Source: Dyella_D sp052115385 (GTDB lineage Bacteria > Pseudomonadota > Gammaproteobacteria > Xanthomonadales > Rhodanobacteraceae). From it: a stretch of 64,000 bases of DNA. Below, piece after piece: positions 23,861-32,085 of the stretch; position 1 is the stretch's first letter, and each line of letters begins with the position of its first letter. The notes under the pieces were generated by a model. That model worked only from the letters and a program-made list of their open reading frames with translations. It was not told where the DNA came from and searched no databases. The stretch is from the NCBI RefSeq assembly GCF_052115385.1, contig NZ_JBFRGP010000004.1:248001-312000 (forward strand), read 5' to 3'. The position numbers were made by a program, and so were the translations under genes.

Positions 23861-25207
23861 ATGCGCATGAATCGATCAGGGATATGGGGCGCGGTCGCCG
23901 CGCTGACGTTCGTTGCTGGAGCGGCGAATGCAGGTACGTTTCCGGATTTTGGTTATCAGCCGCCGTCCAAGCTGTATAGCGGACCGTTGTTTCAGTTGAG
24001 CCAGGATTATCCGAAGCAGATGCCGAATTCGACGCCGCCGGGATTCTTCGGCCAGTTGCCGAAACCGTTGAGCAATGATTTCGAGAAATGGCGCCCGTAT
24101 ACGGACGCAGTAAAGAAATACTGCCTGGAAGGTAATGTGGAAACCGACTGGGTGGTGCAGAAGAACCCGGTGCGCAAGTGGTACCACGCGCCGTGGCAGC
24201 ACTACGGCCCGGATGGCCGCGAAGGCATCCACGGCCTGACCAAGGAAGCGCAGATCCAGGTCAAGCAGCTGGCGCCGACCCAGACCACCACGGGTCAGAC
24301 CTATGCGGTGGGCATCTACAACGACATCGGCGGCTACACCTTCGGCCAGGTCTGGAAGGACCCGCAGAATCCCGATCCGCGCTACACCTCCAAGCCCAAC
24401 AGCTTCCCGAACGGCACGGTGGTGTGCAAAGCGCTGTTCGCCGACGTGGTGCAGTCGCAGGTGCCATTCCTGCAAAACCCGGTCCAGTGGGATGCGTACA
24501 TCACCGACACGTTCGCTTCGTCGAACCGGGTGATCCGCAAGGTGGCGCTGATCCAGATGGACTTCGCCGTGCGCGACACGCGCATTCCGGGCACGGGCTG
24601 GATCTTCGGCACGTTCCAGTACAACGGTGCGGTGACCGGCAAGCCGGGCTGGGACAACCTGATCCCGGTGGGCGTGATGTGGGGCAACGATCCGGAAAAC
24701 AACGGCAACGACTACACCAATCCGCAGCCGTCGGTGACCAAGATCAATCCCAAGCTGCTGGAGTCGGCGATCAATGCCAACACCAAGGAATTGCCGCCCA
24801 CCCACCTGGGCTGGAACGGACGCCTCAATGGCCCGGTGGACAATCCGGTCAGCGCCTGCATGAGTTGCCATATGACGGCCGAAGCACCGGCGGTGTCGCC
24901 GATGAATCCGACCTTCCAGGCCAATCCGCCGCCGGTGGGTTCGAAGGAATGGATGCGCTGGTTCCAGAACGAGCCGGCCGGCTGGCCGTTCGATCCGGGC
25001 AAGGCGCTGAGCACGGATTACAGCCTGCAGCTGGCCGGTGGCCTGCAGAACTTCTATGACTGGAAGTGCAACCAGGGCGGTGTGTTCGTGGGTGGCGGCA
25101 ATGCCTGCACCAACCGCGCGGGCCCGCGCCTGCAGCTCAATGCGTTGCCGCAGCCGACCAAGATCTTCAAGGTGACCCGCGATCCGGGCCTGGAAGAGGT
25201 CCACTGA
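23861..25207 (+). CDS. Exported protein with a single c-type heme motif
   Basis: 448 aa. A signal peptide (MRMNRSGIWGAVAALTFVAGAANA) precedes a long mature domain. The only heme-type signature is CMSCH at residues 333-337 (SACMSCHMTAEAP), late in the protein. The rest (YAVGIYNDIGGYTFGQVWKDP, GWIFGTFQYNG, GVMWGNDPENN) is of a type found in exported proteins annotated only as hypothetical or cytochrome-c-like. A periplasmic redox or binding role is inferred from the heme motif. GGGAG eight bases ahead supports ATG 23861. Confidence 0.8.
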   Translation: MRMNRSGIWGAVAALTFVAGAANAGTFPDFGYQPPSKLYSGPLFQLSQDYPKQMPNSTPPGFFGQLPKPLSNDFEKWRPYTDAVKKYCLEGNVETDWVVQKNPVRKWYHAPWQHYGPDGREGIHGLTKEAQIQVKQLAPTQTTTGQTYAVGIYNDIGGYTFGQVWKDPQNPDPRYTSKPNSFPNGTVVCKALFADVVQSQVPFLQNPVQWDAYITDTFASSNRVIRKVALIQMDFAVRDTRIPGTGWIFGTFQYNGAVTGKPGWDNLIPVGVMWGNDPENNGNDYTNPQPSVTKINPKLLESAINANTKELPPTHLGWNGRLNGPVDNPVSACMSCHMTAEAPAVSPMNPTFQANPPPVGSKEWMRWFQNEPAGWPFDPGKALSTDYSLQLAGGLQNFYDWKCNQGGVFVGGGNACTNRAGPRLQLNALPQPTKIFKVTRDPGLEEVH

Positions 25208-25219
25208 GGATGCTGCGTT

Positions 25220-25249
25220 CGTCCCCTCTCCCGTGCGGGAGAGGGGACG
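25220..25249. terminator. CCCTCTCCC-type hairpin after the heme-motif gene
   Basis: Perfect 14-bp inverted repeat (CGTCCCCTCTCCCG / CGGGAGAGGGGACG) with a 2-nt centre, 12 nt past the stop. Shares its core with 18706-18740 and 30365-30387. No T-tract. Confidence 0.55.
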
Positions 25250-25259
25250 TCGTTGCGGT

Positions 25260-25292
25260 GTAGGTTGGGGTGAGCCGACGGCGAACCCCAAC
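25260..25292. repeat. GTAGGTTGGGGT repeat, single copy
   Basis: One arm of the repeat that elsewhere occurs as facing pairs. It begins GTAGGTTGGGGTGAGCCG and ends GCGAACCCCAAC. Within the arm, GTTGGGGT (25264-25271) pairs with ACCCCAAC (25285-25292). It lies between the heme-motif gene and the convergent ArsR gene. Confidence 0.8.
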
Positions 25293-25326
25293 GTTGCGAT
25301 GCGCTTGGAGGTGTCGATGTCGGGCG

Positions 25327-25674
25327 CTAGCTCTCGACGAAATCCTTCAAGCGCAGCAAGGCCGCATCCCACTGCGCCGCGATCGCATCGAGCGAACGCC
25401 GCGCCTCGTCCAGGCGCGATGGTTCCAGTTCCCAGCGCCGCTCGCGCCCGAGCTTCGCATCGCGCACCAGCCCCGCCTCCGCCAGCACCTGCAGGTGCTT
25501 GGTGACGGCTTGCCGGCTGATCTCGGTGCCCAGCGTGAGCTGGGCGATCGACAGCGCGCCACCGGCACAGAGCAGGGCGACCAGGCGCAGGCGGGTGGCA
25601 TCGCCCAGTGCGGCGAAGACCGGCGCGGCGCGTTGCAGCGCGGGTGCGCTGATCGGTTTATTGCGGGTCGACAT
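25327..25674 (-). CDS. ArsR family regulator of the SRPBCC operon
   Basis: 115 aa winged helix: VFAALGDATRLRLVALLCAGGALSIAQLTLGTEISRQAVTKHLQVLAEAGLVRDAKLGRERRWEL. This is the SdpR-like group commonly paired with SRPBCC (AHSA1) proteins, without metal-ligand cysteines. Its start overlaps the end of the SRPBCC gene by 17 nt, so it is the second gene of the operon, reversed from the more usual order. Two matching palindromes upstream of the operon are its likely operators. Confidence 0.88.
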   Translation of the reverse strand: MSTRNKPISAPALQRAAPVFAALGDATRLRLVALLCAGGALSIAQLTLGTEISRQAVTKHLQVLAEAGLVRDAKLGRERRWELEPSRLDEARRSLDAIAAQWDAALLRLKDFVES

Positions 25675-26122
25675 GGCGGCGGATGTTGTGCATCTGTTCT
25701 TCCCAGCCACCGCTGTTCATGCGGTAGGCCTCGTGGCGGCGCGCGACCGGGATCTGGTCGAAGCCCGATTCGACCACGCGCAGCAGGGTGCCGCCAGCGT
25801 GGTCTTCCAGCATGAACTCGACCAGCGTGGTCGGCTCGTCCGCGTAGTCATGCTTGCGGTCGATCGCATAGGGGTGCCAGCGGAACGAGAAGTAGCGCTC
25901 CGGCTCGATGCGCTCGACCAGGGCTTCCAGCACGAGATCTTCGTAGCCGGGATAAGTGAGGTTGCCGCGGGTGTACTCGCCGGCGACGAAGCGCTGGCCC
26001 TGGAGTTTCACGCCGAACCAGCTGCCAAATGATTCGGCGTCGGCAAGAGCCTGCCACACGCGCGAGCGCGGGGCCTTGAGCTGGACCTGGCGTTCGATGC
26101 GGTCGGTCGATGGGATGTTCAT
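25658..26122 (-). CDS. SRPBCC (AHSA1-like) family protein
   Basis: 154 aa START/AHSA1-type helix-grip fold: IERQVQLKAPRSRVWQALADAESFGSWFGVKLQGQ, YFSFRWHPYA, TLVEFMLEDHAGGTLLRVVESGF and a C-terminal helix WEEQMHNIRRHV. Members bind hydrophobic ligands; the physiological role of those paired with ArsR regulators is poorly defined. First gene of a two-gene operon. ATG 26122 has AGGAGG just upstream on the coding strand. Confidence 0.88.
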   Translation of the reverse strand: MNIPSTDRIERQVQLKAPRSRVWQALADAESFGSWFGVKLQGQRFVAGEYTRGNLTYPGYEDLVLEALVERIEPERYFSFRWHPYAIDRKHDYADEPTTLVEFMLEDHAGGTLLRVVESGFDQIPVARRHEAYRMNSGGWEEQMHNIRRHVDPQ

Positions 26123-26155
26123 GCAGTCCTCCTGGGGCGGGTGGGGAAAGCTTAA

Positions 26156-26216
26156 ATGCAACTAAAAGGTTGCATGTTAGATGCGGTGCCCGCGAAATGC
26201 AACCGATTGGTTGCCT
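26156..26216 (-). promoter_or_regulatory. Paired ArsR operators upstream of SRPBCC-ArsR
   Basis: Two copies of ATGCAAC-N6-GTTGC occur: 26156-26175 (ATGCAAC-taaaag-GTTGCAT, perfect) and 26197-26216 (ATGCAAC-cgattg-GTTGCCT). Centres are 41 bp apart, about four helical turns, placing both dimers on one DNA face. They lie 34-94 nt ahead of the SRPBCC start. Sites of this kind are typical for ArsR proteins of SRPBCC operons. Confidence 0.7.
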
Positions 26217-26312
26217 GTTGCCGGGGCTGCTGTTTGCCCGCTTCCAGTCATGTTCCGCCGCGGCCATGGTGCTAACGTGTCGCGCCGTCGTAACTGCCGC
26301 ACGAATCCCCGC

Positions 26313-27128
26313 ATGACTTATCCGCTCCGGCGCGCTTTCGCCGCCATGCTCCTGCTTGCCATGGCGCATAGCGCATTTGCACAGACGCCGCGCAGCGTGA
26401 TGCTGGAAGACTTCACCTGGACCGAGCTGCGCGACGCGCAACAGGCCGGCAAGACCACCATCATCATTCCGATCGGCGGCACCGAGCAGAGCGGGCCGGG
26501 CGTTGCGCTGGGCAAGCACAACGCACGTGCGGTCTTTCTCGCACGCCGTATTGCCGAGCGTCTCGGCGACGCGCTGGTCGCGCCGGTGGTGGCCTATGTG
26601 CCGGAAGGTGCGATTTCGCCGCCGCAGGGCCATATGAAATTCCCCGGCACCATCACCGTGCCGGACGCCGCCTTCGAAGCCACCCTGGTTTCCGCGGCGC
26701 AGAGCTTCGCGGCGCACGGTTTTCGCAACGTGGTGTTCCTCGGCGACCACGGTGGTTATCAGAACGATTTGAAGCGCGTCGTCGCGCAGTTGGATAAAGC
26801 CTGGGCCGGCAAGCCGGTGCACGCCTTCGTGCCAGCCGCTTATTACCAGACCAGCTCCGACGGCTTCAGCGCGATGCTGCGCAAGCAGGGCTATCGCGAC
26901 GACGAGATCGGCAGCCACGCCGGTCTCGCCGACACTTCGCTGCAATTGGCCGTGGCGCCCGAGATGGTGCGCATGGATGCTCTGAAGCGCGGCCCGAAGC
27001 TGGGCGCCGCCGACGGCGTGTTCGGCGGCGATCCGCGTCGCTCCAGCGCCGCGCTCGGCCAGGCCGGCGTCGATGCTATCGTTGCGCGGACCGTGGATGC
27101 GATCCGCCAGGCTACGGCCGGCCGCTGA
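26313..27128 (+). CDS. Exported creatininase-family amidohydrolase
   Basis: 271 aa. An N-terminal signal peptide (RRAFAAMLLLAMAHSAFAQ) is unusual, since most creatininase-fold enzymes are cytosolic. The fold motifs are present: TTIIIPIGGTEQSGPGVALGKHNA (metal-site Glu and His), VVFLGDHGGYQ and GSHAGLADTSLQL. They bind two divalent metals and open cyclic or linear amides. The first metal motif has KHN where creatininases often have TD, so substrate and activity are uncertain. Exported localisation suggests action on an external amide. Confidence 0.82.
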   Translation: MTYPLRRAFAAMLLLAMAHSAFAQTPRSVMLEDFTWTELRDAQQAGKTTIIIPIGGTEQSGPGVALGKHNARAVFLARRIAERLGDALVAPVVAYVPEGAISPPQGHMKFPGTITVPDAAFEATLVSAAQSFAAHGFRNVVFLGDHGGYQNDLKRVVAQLDKAWAGKPVHAFVPAAYYQTSSDGFSAMLRKQGYRDDEIGSHAGLADTSLQLAVAPEMVRMDALKRGPKLGAADGVFGGDPRRSSAALGQAGVDAIVARTVDAIRQATAGR

Positions 27129-27180
27129 TCTGCGCGGCCGGGCTTTCCCTCTCCCTCGAAGAACAATACGGAACTCCCCC

Positions 27181-28368
27181 ATGAAGTCTCGTTCCCTTTG
27201 CGCGCCGCGCCTTGCCATCCTCGCAAGCGCGCTGGCCGGTCTTGGCCTTTCCTTCGCCGCGCAGGCGACGCCGCCGGTGCAGACCGTGGCCGGCATGCCT
27301 GCCGTGATCAATCCGGCCAATATGTACAGCGAAGCGCACGCCGGCAATTTCAGCCCGGCGGTGAAGGGCGCGCTGGAGCGCATCTACGTGCCCAACCTGC
27401 GCTCGGACACGGTGTCGGTGATCGACCCGGCCACCTATAAAGTGATCGACACCTTGCCGGTGGGCCGCAGCCCGCAGCACGTGGTGCCGGCGTGGGATCT
27501 GCAGACGCTGTGGGTTACCAATAACGCCGAAGGCCGCAGCGACGGCAGCCTTACGCCGATCGATCCGAAGACCGGCAAGGCCGGCAAGGCGATCGAAGTG
27601 GACGATCCGTACAACATGTATTTCACCCCGGACGGCAAGGAGGCCATCGTGGTGGCCGAGGCGCATGCGCGGCTCGACTTCCGCGATGCGCACACCATGC
27701 AGCTGCGCAGCAAGCTCGAGGCGCCGGAGTGCAAGGGCATCAACCACGCCGATTTCTCGATCGACGGCCGCTACGCCATCTTCACCTGCGAATTCGGCGG
27801 CAAGCTGGTGAAGATCGACATGGTCAACCGCAAGGTGCTCGGCTATCTGGATCTGAATGCCAAGGGCATGCCGCAGGACATCCGCGTCTCGCCCGACGGC
27901 AAGGTGTTCTATGTGGCCGACATGATGTCCGACGGCGTGTTCCTGGTGGACGGCGACAGCTTCACCAAGATCGGTTTCGTCAAGACCGGCATCGGCACGC
28001 ATGGTCTGTATCCGAGCCGCGACGGCAGCAAGCTGTACGTCGCCAACCGCGGCTCGAACCACGTGCACGGCGAGCGCCGCGGCAACAAGAAGGGCATCAA
28101 CAAGGGCAGTGTGTCGGTGATCGATTTCGCCACGCGCCAGGTGGTGGCTAACTGGCCGATCCCCGGCGGCGGCAGCCCCGACATGGGCAACGTGAGCGCG
28201 GACGGCAAGACGCTGTGGCTGTCCGGCCGCTACGACGACCTGGTCTACGCCTTCGACACCAGCACCGGCGCGGTGCGCAAGATCAAGGTCGGCGCCGAGC
28301 CGCACGGCCTCGCGGTGTGGCCGCAGCCGGGCCGTTACTCGCTGGGCCATACGGGCATCATGCGCTGA
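27181..28368 (+). CDS. Exported YVTN-type beta-propeller protein
   Basis: 395 aa with a signal peptide (LAGLGLSFAAQA) and repeated propeller blades: IYVPNLRSDTVSVIDPATYKVIDTLPVG, LWVTNNAEGRSDGSLTPIDPKTGK, FYVADMMSDGVFLVDGDS, LYVANRGSNHVHG and LWLSGRYDDLVYAFDTSTG. Such YVTN/Ncl-1-like propellers serve as periplasmic binding or scaffold proteins. It follows the creatininase-like gene by 52 nt on the same strand, possibly one unit, and a strong terminator lies 23 nt downstream. Confidence 0.85.
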   Translation: MKSRSLCAPRLAILASALAGLGLSFAAQATPPVQTVAGMPAVINPANMYSEAHAGNFSPAVKGALERIYVPNLRSDTVSVIDPATYKVIDTLPVGRSPQHVVPAWDLQTLWVTNNAEGRSDGSLTPIDPKTGKAGKAIEVDDPYNMYFTPDGKEAIVVAEAHARLDFRDAHTMQLRSKLEAPECKGINHADFSIDGRYAIFTCEFGGKLVKIDMVNRKVLGYLDLNAKGMPQDIRVSPDGKVFYVADMMSDGVFLVDGDSFTKIGFVKTGIGTHGLYPSRDGSKLYVANRGSNHVHGERRGNKKGINKGSVSVIDFATRQVVANWPIPGGGSPDMGNVSADGKTLWLSGRYDDLVYAFDTSTGAVRKIKVGAEPHGLAVWPQPGRYSLGHTGIMR

Positions 28369-28390
28369 GCGTTCGCCCGGTTCATGCTGC

Positions 28391-28428
28391 AAACGACACC
28401 GCCACCTTTTGGGTGGCGGTGTCGTTTT
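28391..28428 (+). terminator. Rho-independent terminator after the beta-propeller gene
   Basis: Perfect 16-bp stem (AAACGACACCGCCACC / GGTGGCGGTGTCGTTT) with loop ttttg, ending in TTTT. Confidence 0.85.
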
Positions 28429-28559
28429 GGCTCAGTGCGATGCTTTAAGATCCATTCGATCGACGGGCGGCTCTGCTGCAACGCCGCTCTGTCGATGGCA
28501 GCGACCGCAACGGTTCGCCGCAAGGACTGATTCCACTCTGGCATGGGAGCCACACCGAC

Positions 28560-30209
28560 ATGATGTTCCCCCGTATCCGTTATTCCGTGCTCGCGGCGAG
28601 CCTCGCCGCGCTGCTGCTCAGCGCCTGCGGTGCGGGCGACAAGCCGGCCGCCACCGAGGCGGCCGCGCCGCAGGCACCCGCGCCGCAGACCCCCAGGACG
28701 CCCGCGCCGGTGCCGTTCAACATCGCCCTGTGCGTGGACGGGCAGTGCGGCGTGATCGACCAGAACGCCGCGCCGGTGCTGCCGTTCGAGAACGACTACG
28801 ACAACCTCTCGCCTTACGTCATGCACGACAGCTTGCTGGCGAACAAGGGCGGCCAATGGATGCTGCTCGACGCCAGCACCAAGGCCACCCTCAAGTCCGT
28901 CGACGGCGACATCTACGACGCCGCGCCGGGCTACTTCGGCTTCGCCCGCGACGGCAAGATCGGCGTGATGGACTTCAAGGGCAACGAGGTGCAGCCGCCG
29001 CGTTTCGATTCGACCTTCAGCGGCGGCGAGAACCAGTACATCGGCTTCGAGATCGGCGACAAGCGCGGCCTGCTCGATCCGCAGGGCAAGCCGCTGGCCG
29101 AGGCGCTGTACGACAGCACCACGATCCGCGAAGACTTCGACCGGCACGCTGGCCTGGTGACGGCCGAGCGCGGCGACACGCACTGGGTGATCGACCTGAA
29201 GAACGGCGCGCAGAAAGAGGTGCCGTACGAAAAGCTCGGCGAGCTGCACGACGGCCACATGGTGGCCACGCTGATCATGGACAGCAAGAGCGGCCTGGTC
29301 GATGCATCCGGCACGCTGGTGGTGCCGCTGCAATATGACTGGATCGGCGAGCCGGGCGAGGGCCTGGTGGCGTTCCGCGAGAAGAGCGGCGGCGCCTGCG
29401 GTTATCTCGACTACCAGGGCAAGCTGGTGATCGAAGCGCGCTTCGCCGGCTGCGAAACCTTCGGCAAGAAGGGCGCGCTGGTGAAGGAGCGCGGCGCCGA
29501 CGGTGCCAGCGGCAAGGCCGGTTTCATCGATCGTTCCGGCGCGTGGCTGCTGCAGCCGGCCTACGTGGACGTGGCCGGCGCGGGCCATAGCCGGCTGGGC
29601 ATGACCGGACACGTGCCCGGCTACAACGTGGTCTACAAGCAGGCCAGCGAGTTCGCCTACGACGCGGGCATCTTCGATGCCAACCAGGGCAAGGAGCTGG
29701 TGGCGCCGACCTACGAGCAGATCGGCGTGCTGACGCCGGACCGCCTGCTGTTCGCCCGCAAGGACAGCCCGCGCACCAGCTTCAGCTTCATGGGCCAGGA
29801 CAACGAGGTGCCGGCGGTGGGGCTGATGGATGCGAGCGGCAAGGTGCTGCTGAAGCCGGAGCGCTTCGTGGATATCGAGCTGCACAAGTCCGGGCGCTAT
29901 CTGGTTGCGCGCGACGGCAACGCCACCGCGCACGAGGCCTTGTACGACCTCGACGGCCATGAGCTGATCGGCCCGCAGTGGCATGCGCTGCAGGTCGACG
30001 AGAAGAACGCGGTGATCTTCGGCTACGAGATCGAAGGGCAGGGCGACGAAGAAGTGCGTCACCTGAAGGCTGCGTACGACCTGGCGGGCAAGCCGCTGTT
30101 CGTGGTCAAGCACACCGAGTGCGGTGCGGAGCAGCTGGTGGATGGCGCCGGCAAGGTGGTGTGGCCGCAGGATGTGAAGCCGTATTGCGCGAAAGCGCAA
30201 GCCAGCTGA
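28560..30209 (+). CDS. WG-repeat lipoprotein
   Basis: 549 aa. Signal peptide with lipobox LLLSAC (Cys ~22), then a Pro/Ala linker. The rest is a series of ~35-45 residue WG-type repeats of the pattern (D)GK.G.(I/M)D..G....P.(Y/F)D, e.g. DGKIGVMDFKGNEVQPPRFD, SGLVDASGTLVVPLQYDWIG and GYLDYQGKLVIEARFA. WG-repeat proteins are surface or periplasmic proteins of unclear role, thought to mediate binding. Lipid anchoring in the envelope is inferred. Starts after a terminator, so it is its own unit. Confidence 0.85.
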   Translation: MMFPRIRYSVLAASLAALLLSACGAGDKPAATEAAAPQAPAPQTPRTPAPVPFNIALCVDGQCGVIDQNAAPVLPFENDYDNLSPYVMHDSLLANKGGQWMLLDASTKATLKSVDGDIYDAAPGYFGFARDGKIGVMDFKGNEVQPPRFDSTFSGGENQYIGFEIGDKRGLLDPQGKPLAEALYDSTTIREDFDRHAGLVTAERGDTHWVIDLKNGAQKEVPYEKLGELHDGHMVATLIMDSKSGLVDASGTLVVPLQYDWIGEPGEGLVAFREKSGGACGYLDYQGKLVIEARFAGCETFGKKGALVKERGADGASGKAGFIDRSGAWLLQPAYVDVAGAGHSRLGMTGHVPGYNVVYKQASEFAYDAGIFDANQGKELVAPTYEQIGVLTPDRLLFARKDSPRTSFSFMGQDNEVPAVGLMDASGKVLLKPERFVDIELHKSGRYLVARDGNATAHEALYDLDGHELIGPQWHALQVDEKNAVIFGYEIEGQGDEEVRHLKAAYDLAGKPLFVVKHTECGAEQLVDGAGKVVWPQDVKPYCAKAQAS

Positions 30210-30312
30210 GTTTTCAGTCTCCACGTTGAAACCCTTCTCCCTCCGGGAGCACGCGGGGAGGGCACCGGGATGTGCCCGGCTTTGAGGAGCGAGGAAGGTG
30301 GCGGCAGCCGGA

Positions 30313-30387
30313 TGAGGGTACGGGCGGAGTGAAGCGCACCACTCCGCCCGTACCCTCACCCCAACCCCTCTCCCGACGGGAGAGGGG
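30313..30387. repeat. Compound palindromic repeat (GTACCCTCACCCC plus CCCTCTCCC)
   Basis: A perfect 19-bp stem (30313-30331 with 30340-30358, core GGGTACGGGCGGAG) is followed at once by CCCCTCTCCCG-a-CGGGAGAGGGG (30365-30387). A degenerate related hairpin lies near 30238-30272. Together they fill the spacer between the WG-repeat lipoprotein and the convergent GIY-YIG gene. The second hairpin has relatives at 18706 and 25220. Confidence 0.8.
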
Positions 30388-30402
30388 CTTCAGCGCCAGA
30401 AC

Positions 30403-30660
30403 TCACGGCGTCAGGAAGCCGAGCTTCTTCCCCTTCGGCAACTGCTTGATCTCCCACTCCGCCCGCGCCGCCGCCGCGCGATCCGGATAGCTCCTCGAGC
30501 CCAGCAACCGCAACGGCGGATGCGACCGCGTATACCGCGCGCCCTTGCCGTCGGCATGCGCCCGATAGCGCGCCTCCAGATCGTTGGTAATGCCGGCGTA
30601 GTACGAGCCATCGCGGCATTCGAGCAGATAGAGAAACCAGGGGCGTTCGTCGTTGGACAC
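30403..30660 (-). CDS. GIY-YIG domain protein (YhbQ/UPF0213 type)
   Basis: 85 aa stand-alone GIY-YIG fold: WFLYLLECRDGSYYAGITNDLEARYRAHADGKGARYTRSHPPLRLL, with the YLL...YAGIT signature, conserved Arg and a C-terminal EWEIKQLPKGKK. Family members are structure- or repair-related nuclease-like proteins; the biological role is unclear. GTG 30660 is chosen because homologs begin just before the WFLYLL strand. ATG 30705 would add 15 residues and has a weak GGGG upstream. Divergent from yjdM. Confidence 0.82.
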   Translation of the reverse strand: MSNDERPWFLYLLECRDGSYYAGITNDLEARYRAHADGKGARYTRSHPPLRLLGSRSYPDRAAAARAEWEIKQLPKGKKLGFLTP

Positions 30661-30689
30661 GAAGGAGGCGGCAAGAGGGAACCGGGCGA

Positions 30690-30695
30690 TATAAT
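30690..30695 (+). promoter_or_regulatory. Candidate -10 of yjdM
   Basis: A perfect TATAAT hexamer 31 nt before the yjdM ATG. No good -35 is present at 17 bp, so strength is uncertain. The site lies inside the longer alternative reading of the divergent GIY-YIG gene. Confidence 0.45.
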
Positions 30696-30726
30696 CGCCG
30701 ACCATCCACCCCGCAGGAACCCCGCC

Positions 30727-31068
30727 ATGTCCGACATCCCCGCCTGCCCGCGCTGCGGCATGGAGAACACCTATCCGGACGGCGACAACTACGTCTGCGC
30801 CGACTGCGCCCACGAATGGCCGATCGCCGCCGCCGCGGCGCAAGAGGAAGCGCTGGTGGTGCGCGACGTCAACGGCAACGTGCTCGCCGCCGGCGACACG
30901 GTGGTGGTGATCAAGGACCTCAAGGTGAAAGGCTCCTCGATTCCGCTCAAGCAGGGCACGGTGATCCGCGGCATCCGCCTGGTCGACGGCGACGCGGAGC
31001 ACATCGAAGGCCATTCGGACAAGATCAAGGGCCTGGTGCTGAAGGTCTGCTTCCTGCGCAAGGCCTGA
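30727..31068 (+). CDS. yjdM: YjdM/PhnA zinc-ribbon protein
   Basis: 113 aa. An N-terminal zinc ribbon (CPRCGMENTYPDGDNYVCADCAHEW) is followed by the highly conserved YjdM domain: VVRDVNGNVLAAGDTVVVIKDLKVKGSSIPLKQGTVIRGIRLVDGDAEHIEGH. Historically called PhnA because E. coli yjdM lies near phn genes, but it is not a phosphonoacetate hydrolase and its function is unresolved. No phosphonate genes are nearby here. AGGA ahead of ATG 30727 is correctly spaced. Confidence 0.92.
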   Translation: MSDIPACPRCGMENTYPDGDNYVCADCAHEWPIAAAAAQEEALVVRDVNGNVLAAGDTVVVIKDLKVKGSSIPLKQGTVIRGIRLVDGDAEHIEGHSDKIKGLVLKVCFLRKA

Positions 31069-31178
31069 GCCGGCACGGCGCCGCGGCTCGCATCACGGAA
31101 GCGGCGCTAAAGAATTCGCAGCGGCCGCCGATAGGGCGTTCAGTGCCCATCGCCAACCGTCCGGAGCCGTCCCGCCCC

Positions 31179-31547
31179 ATGCAGAAAACGCCCGCCCGCT
31201 TGACCGGTAACCGCGTCGACTGGGACGACGAGCGCCTCTCGGCCCTGTTGAAAAAGACCGAGAGCTGGACCCTGGACAACCGCGACAGCGCGGACCCGCT
31301 GGAGGTGCAACTGCACGTCGGCTGGGGCGCATCGTCGGGACGCCACGCCAGCCTGGTGTGGGAGCGCGACCAGGCGGTGGTACTGGTGACCGCCTTCGTC
31401 ATCGCGGTCGGCCAGCACGTGCGCATCGACCGCCATGTCGGCGAGGAAGTGCGCAGCGCCTGGGGCGTGGTGGTGGATGGGCGCGAGGGCTTCCGCGCCG
31501 AAGACCGCGAAGCCGGCGCCTGGGTGCACTGGGTACACGTGCGCTAA
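31179..31547 (+). CDS. Protein of unknown function, tandem paralog A
   Basis: 122 aa, cytosolic. It shares with the next gene the elements VDWDDERLSALL/VNWSDPELKALL, WTLDNR, H(V/I)GWGAS, LVWER, a central RIDR and a C-terminal VHWVH. No known family recognised. Tandem paralogs (123-nt gap) of comparable length suggest duplication and perhaps a heteromer. Both follow yjdM on the same strand. Confidence 0.7.
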   Translation: MQKTPARLTGNRVDWDDERLSALLKKTESWTLDNRDSADPLEVQLHVGWGASSGRHASLVWERDQAVVLVTAFVIAVGQHVRIDRHVGEEVRSAWGVVVDGREGFRAEDREAGAWVHWVHVR

Positions 31548-31670
31548 AGCCTGGCGTCAGCGAAAAACAGCGGCCGCGTTCACCTAAACGCGGCGCGAAG
31601 ACGGCACAATCGTGCGCATGCCGGCGGGGCGCACCAGGCGCGCCGCCCTCGATCGCGAGGTGACGCGCCC

Positions 31671-32045
31671 ATGTCTTTCCATAAGCCGCCGTCCAAGTGG
31701 GATGCCAATCAGGTCAACTGGTCCGATCCCGAGCTGAAAGCGCTGCTCGACCGCTCCGAGAACTGGACGCTGGACAACCGCAGCGGCTTCGAGGCGCAGC
31801 GGGTGGACGTGCATATCGGCTGGGGCGCCAGCGGCGGCCGGCCGGCCCTGCTGGTGTGGGAACGCGGTCAGGCGATGGTGCTGGAAACGCAGTTCCCGAT
31901 CGCCAAGGACGAGAAGCTGCGCATCGACCGCGTCACCGCCACCGGCCTGCGCAGCGTGTGGGGCGTGGTGGCGGACGGGCGCAAGGGCACCCGTGCGGAC
32001 GACGAGGAAAACAATATCTACGTGCACTGGGTGCACACCCAGTAA
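31671..32045 (+). CDS. Protein of unknown function, tandem paralog B
   Basis: 124 aa. Paralog of the preceding gene, with the same blocks in the same order: VNWSDPELKALLDRSENWTLDNR, VHIGWGASGGRPALLVWERGQ, KLRIDRV, SVWGVVADGRKGTRADDEENN and YVHWVHTQ. No signal peptide or helix-rich region. Function unknown. Confidence 0.7.
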   Translation: MSFHKPPSKWDANQVNWSDPELKALLDRSENWTLDNRSGFEAQRVDVHIGWGASGGRPALLVWERGQAMVLETQFPIAKDEKLRIDRVTATGLRSVWGVVADGRKGTRADDEENNIYVHWVHTQ

Positions 32046-32085
32046 AGCGAGGCGCGCGGGCCGCGGCCGGCGCGCCCTCGGGACC

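Noticed and set aside
30727..31068. Phosphonoacetate hydrolase (phnA in the enzyme sense)
   Set aside because: The protein is the zinc-ribbon YjdM family, a historical naming confusion; no phosphonate catabolic genes are nearby.
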